Below, piece after piece: positions 62,563-64,000 of a DNA stretch of 64,000 nt. Below the pieces are notes generated by a model, which saw nothing but the letters and a program-made list of their open reading frames with translations, was not told where the DNA came from and searched no databases. The stretch spans positions 1,568,001 through 1,632,000 of the forward strand of contig NW_025062477.1 in the NCBI RefSeq assembly GCF_000002995.4, in the 5' to 3' direction. Made by a program: the position numbers and the translations under genes. Positions within the stretch are counted from its first letter, which is position 1; each line of letters opens with the position of its first letter. The DNA comes from Brugia malayi (Eukaryota > Nematoda > Chromadorea > Rhabditida > Onchocercidae).

Positions 62563-64000
62563 TTACTGCTGTACAATATTTCTGAGATCAGGCGCTTCGG
62601 TGAAGGCATAACCATTAGCTGTATCAGCTAATTTTAGTAAATTTAGCATGTGTTTTTTACATGTAACATCCAAACCCGTAAATTTCACCAAATCATAATC
62701 GCCTATAACCGAACACAGCATTTCATTTAATCCTTTATACTGTTTGAGTATTGGTGATTCCTAAAAATTCTCTTATATAGGAAGATTTCCTTTTAATTAT
62801 TTGCTAATCCAATGTTTTAGGAAATAATCCACATTTGATGATGAGAATACCTTATCCTATTTAGAAATGTTTTTAAATGAAACTGCTCAGTCATTAAAAA
62901 TATGCTATCTTTGTGAATGAATACTTACATCAAGCAACTCAACCAATCGTAACGCATCCGGAATTTGTTCAAAAAACTCGAAATTATATGGTAAATCATT
63001 ATCATTCAGTAAGTCCTGCTTTGATAAAACATTGATTTGGGCACATTCCAAGTTTATCATGATAGAAAGTGCGCTTAATAATACCGAGATAAATTTGCCT
63101 GCATCCGAACAATATAAGCTATCACTAAGATGCACAGCGACTAGACGGTAGCCCCATTTTTCCATCTAAAAGTATGTGCTCGGTTTATTATTATATATTC
63201 CACATTTTATAATGAAGATGAGTCTCTTTGTAATGAAGAGTTTATTAATACCCTAAACTGTTTTCCTACAAAAAAATTATGCAACAAGCTCATGAATTCG
63301 ACCGCTGAATTTTCAAGAATCTTAGCAATGTCAAACGAAATCCAGAAATCAAAGAATTACAAGAATACAAGATTAATACCACCCTTTTTTTTAAAATTTA
63401 TTACCAATGTTTTGAAGCTAAGACAGAAGTATGAAGAAAAGTAAAAAAAAGGTACTCCAATAAAAACTATGTTATCTTACGCTATGTATGATAGACGTGA
63501 TGCAGTTATCACTATTGTATAGCTCAAGCTGTCCTGGGAAATCAAAAAGCAAATATCCATCCACATGCGACAACTTCAATCGCAACCATTCTATATTCTT
63601 TTTCAAAGTTTGCATACAGTACCTAAAAAGCGCACATTAAAAGAATCATTCAAACCATTAAAAAGTTAAACTATGCCCATACCATGTGTCTCAAGAATAG
63701 TGGGCAATTTTTGGAACAAAAAAGCTATTTCTATGTTTAATTATTTTTATGATATGTGACCATCGAAAGCTAGATTTGCTGAACTTCACAGATTTATGAA
63801 GTGGAAAAAACTTTGTTAAATTTTTTCCCTTCTGCATTCTGAATTCAAGAGTAATCACTAAGAATTATTTTTTCCTCAATTGTTCGATCACCATAATAGC
63901 AAGCAATATGCAAAATAACCTTAGTGCTCCATTAGGACCAAGATTTAGCCGACTGGTGATATCTTCCACTTTTACCAGCTCCCGAATATCAATATCACAT
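62563..64000 (-). CDS. GPN2: GPN-loop GTPase 2 (GPN2), C-terminal exons
   Basis: Partial at the right edge; the P-loop exon lies beyond it. Exons in phase: 64000-63920, 63622-63481, 63165-62929 and 62760-62563 (TAA). The diagnostic Gly-Pro-Asn loop is visible in LNLGPNGALRYC, the G3 motif in LLFDFPGQLELY, and the G4-like base-recognition motif in NVLSKQDLL. The text LVAVHLSDSLYCSDAGKFIS fits GPN2 better than GPN1 or GPN3. The C-terminal helical part (ESPILKQYKGLNEML..DYDLVKF..ADTANGYAFTEA) also matches. GPN proteins are cytoplasmic GTPases needed for assembly and nuclear import of RNA polymerase II and III. The last exon is shorter than the human C-terminus, giving a compact form. Confidence 0.9.

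Overview
The window looks like nematode nuclear DNA. It is very AT-rich with many A/T homopolymers. Introns begin GT(A/T) and end in short T-runs followed by CAG or AG. Six gene structures can be rebuilt by joining exons in phase, and their best family matches are nematode or animal proteins: a TAX-2-type CNG channel, a GluCl-like Cys-loop channel, a TRIM/NHL protein, CDT1 and GPN2. Introns are longer than usual in Caenorhabditis and simple-sequence DNA is abundant. I therefore suspect a spirurid or filarial (clade III) nematode; this is inference, and the species is not determined.

Layout. 0-1.1 kb: the last four exons of a CNG channel beta subunit (tax-2-like, + strand). 2.05-7.9 kb (-): a secreted protein of about 973 aa with some 45 copies of a 13-residue Ala/Gln/Pro/Leu repeat; two further candidate first exons lie at 11.1 and 12.4 kb. 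14.8-33.0 kb (-): a B-box/coiled-coil/NHL beta-propeller protein in 16 exons (747 aa), possibly with one more 5' exon at 34.5 kb. One of its introns is 11.75 kb long and holds a complete 10-exon, 447-aa Cys-loop ligand-gated ion channel gene on the opposite strand (27.3-32.0 kb). 37.0-41.1 kb (-): cdt-1, complete in 12 exons (602 aa), with a PIP-degron-like motif and one apparent GC-AG intron. 43.9-49.1 kb (-): an unrecognised Ser/Thr-rich protein, 5' end unresolved. 49-62.5 kb: a gene desert with three clean tandem arrays (31 bp x 5.5, 40 bp x 27, 43 bp x 12), a degenerate minisatellite of about 1.3 kb, several dinucleotide tracts and a T-rich stretch. 62.6 kb to the right edge (-): the C-terminal exons of the GPN-loop GTPase GPN2.

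The genes do not form one pathway. Two encode ion channels (sensory cGMP signalling and ligand-gated chloride-type transmission). CDT1 acts in replication licensing. GPN2 acts in RNA polymerase assembly and import. The TRIM/NHL protein is a probable ubiquitin-ligase-type or RNA-regulatory factor. Every multi-exon model except the Ser/Thr-rich gene closes exactly in phase, with the total length divisible by three. That is the main support for the splice choices. No expression data or database searches were available.
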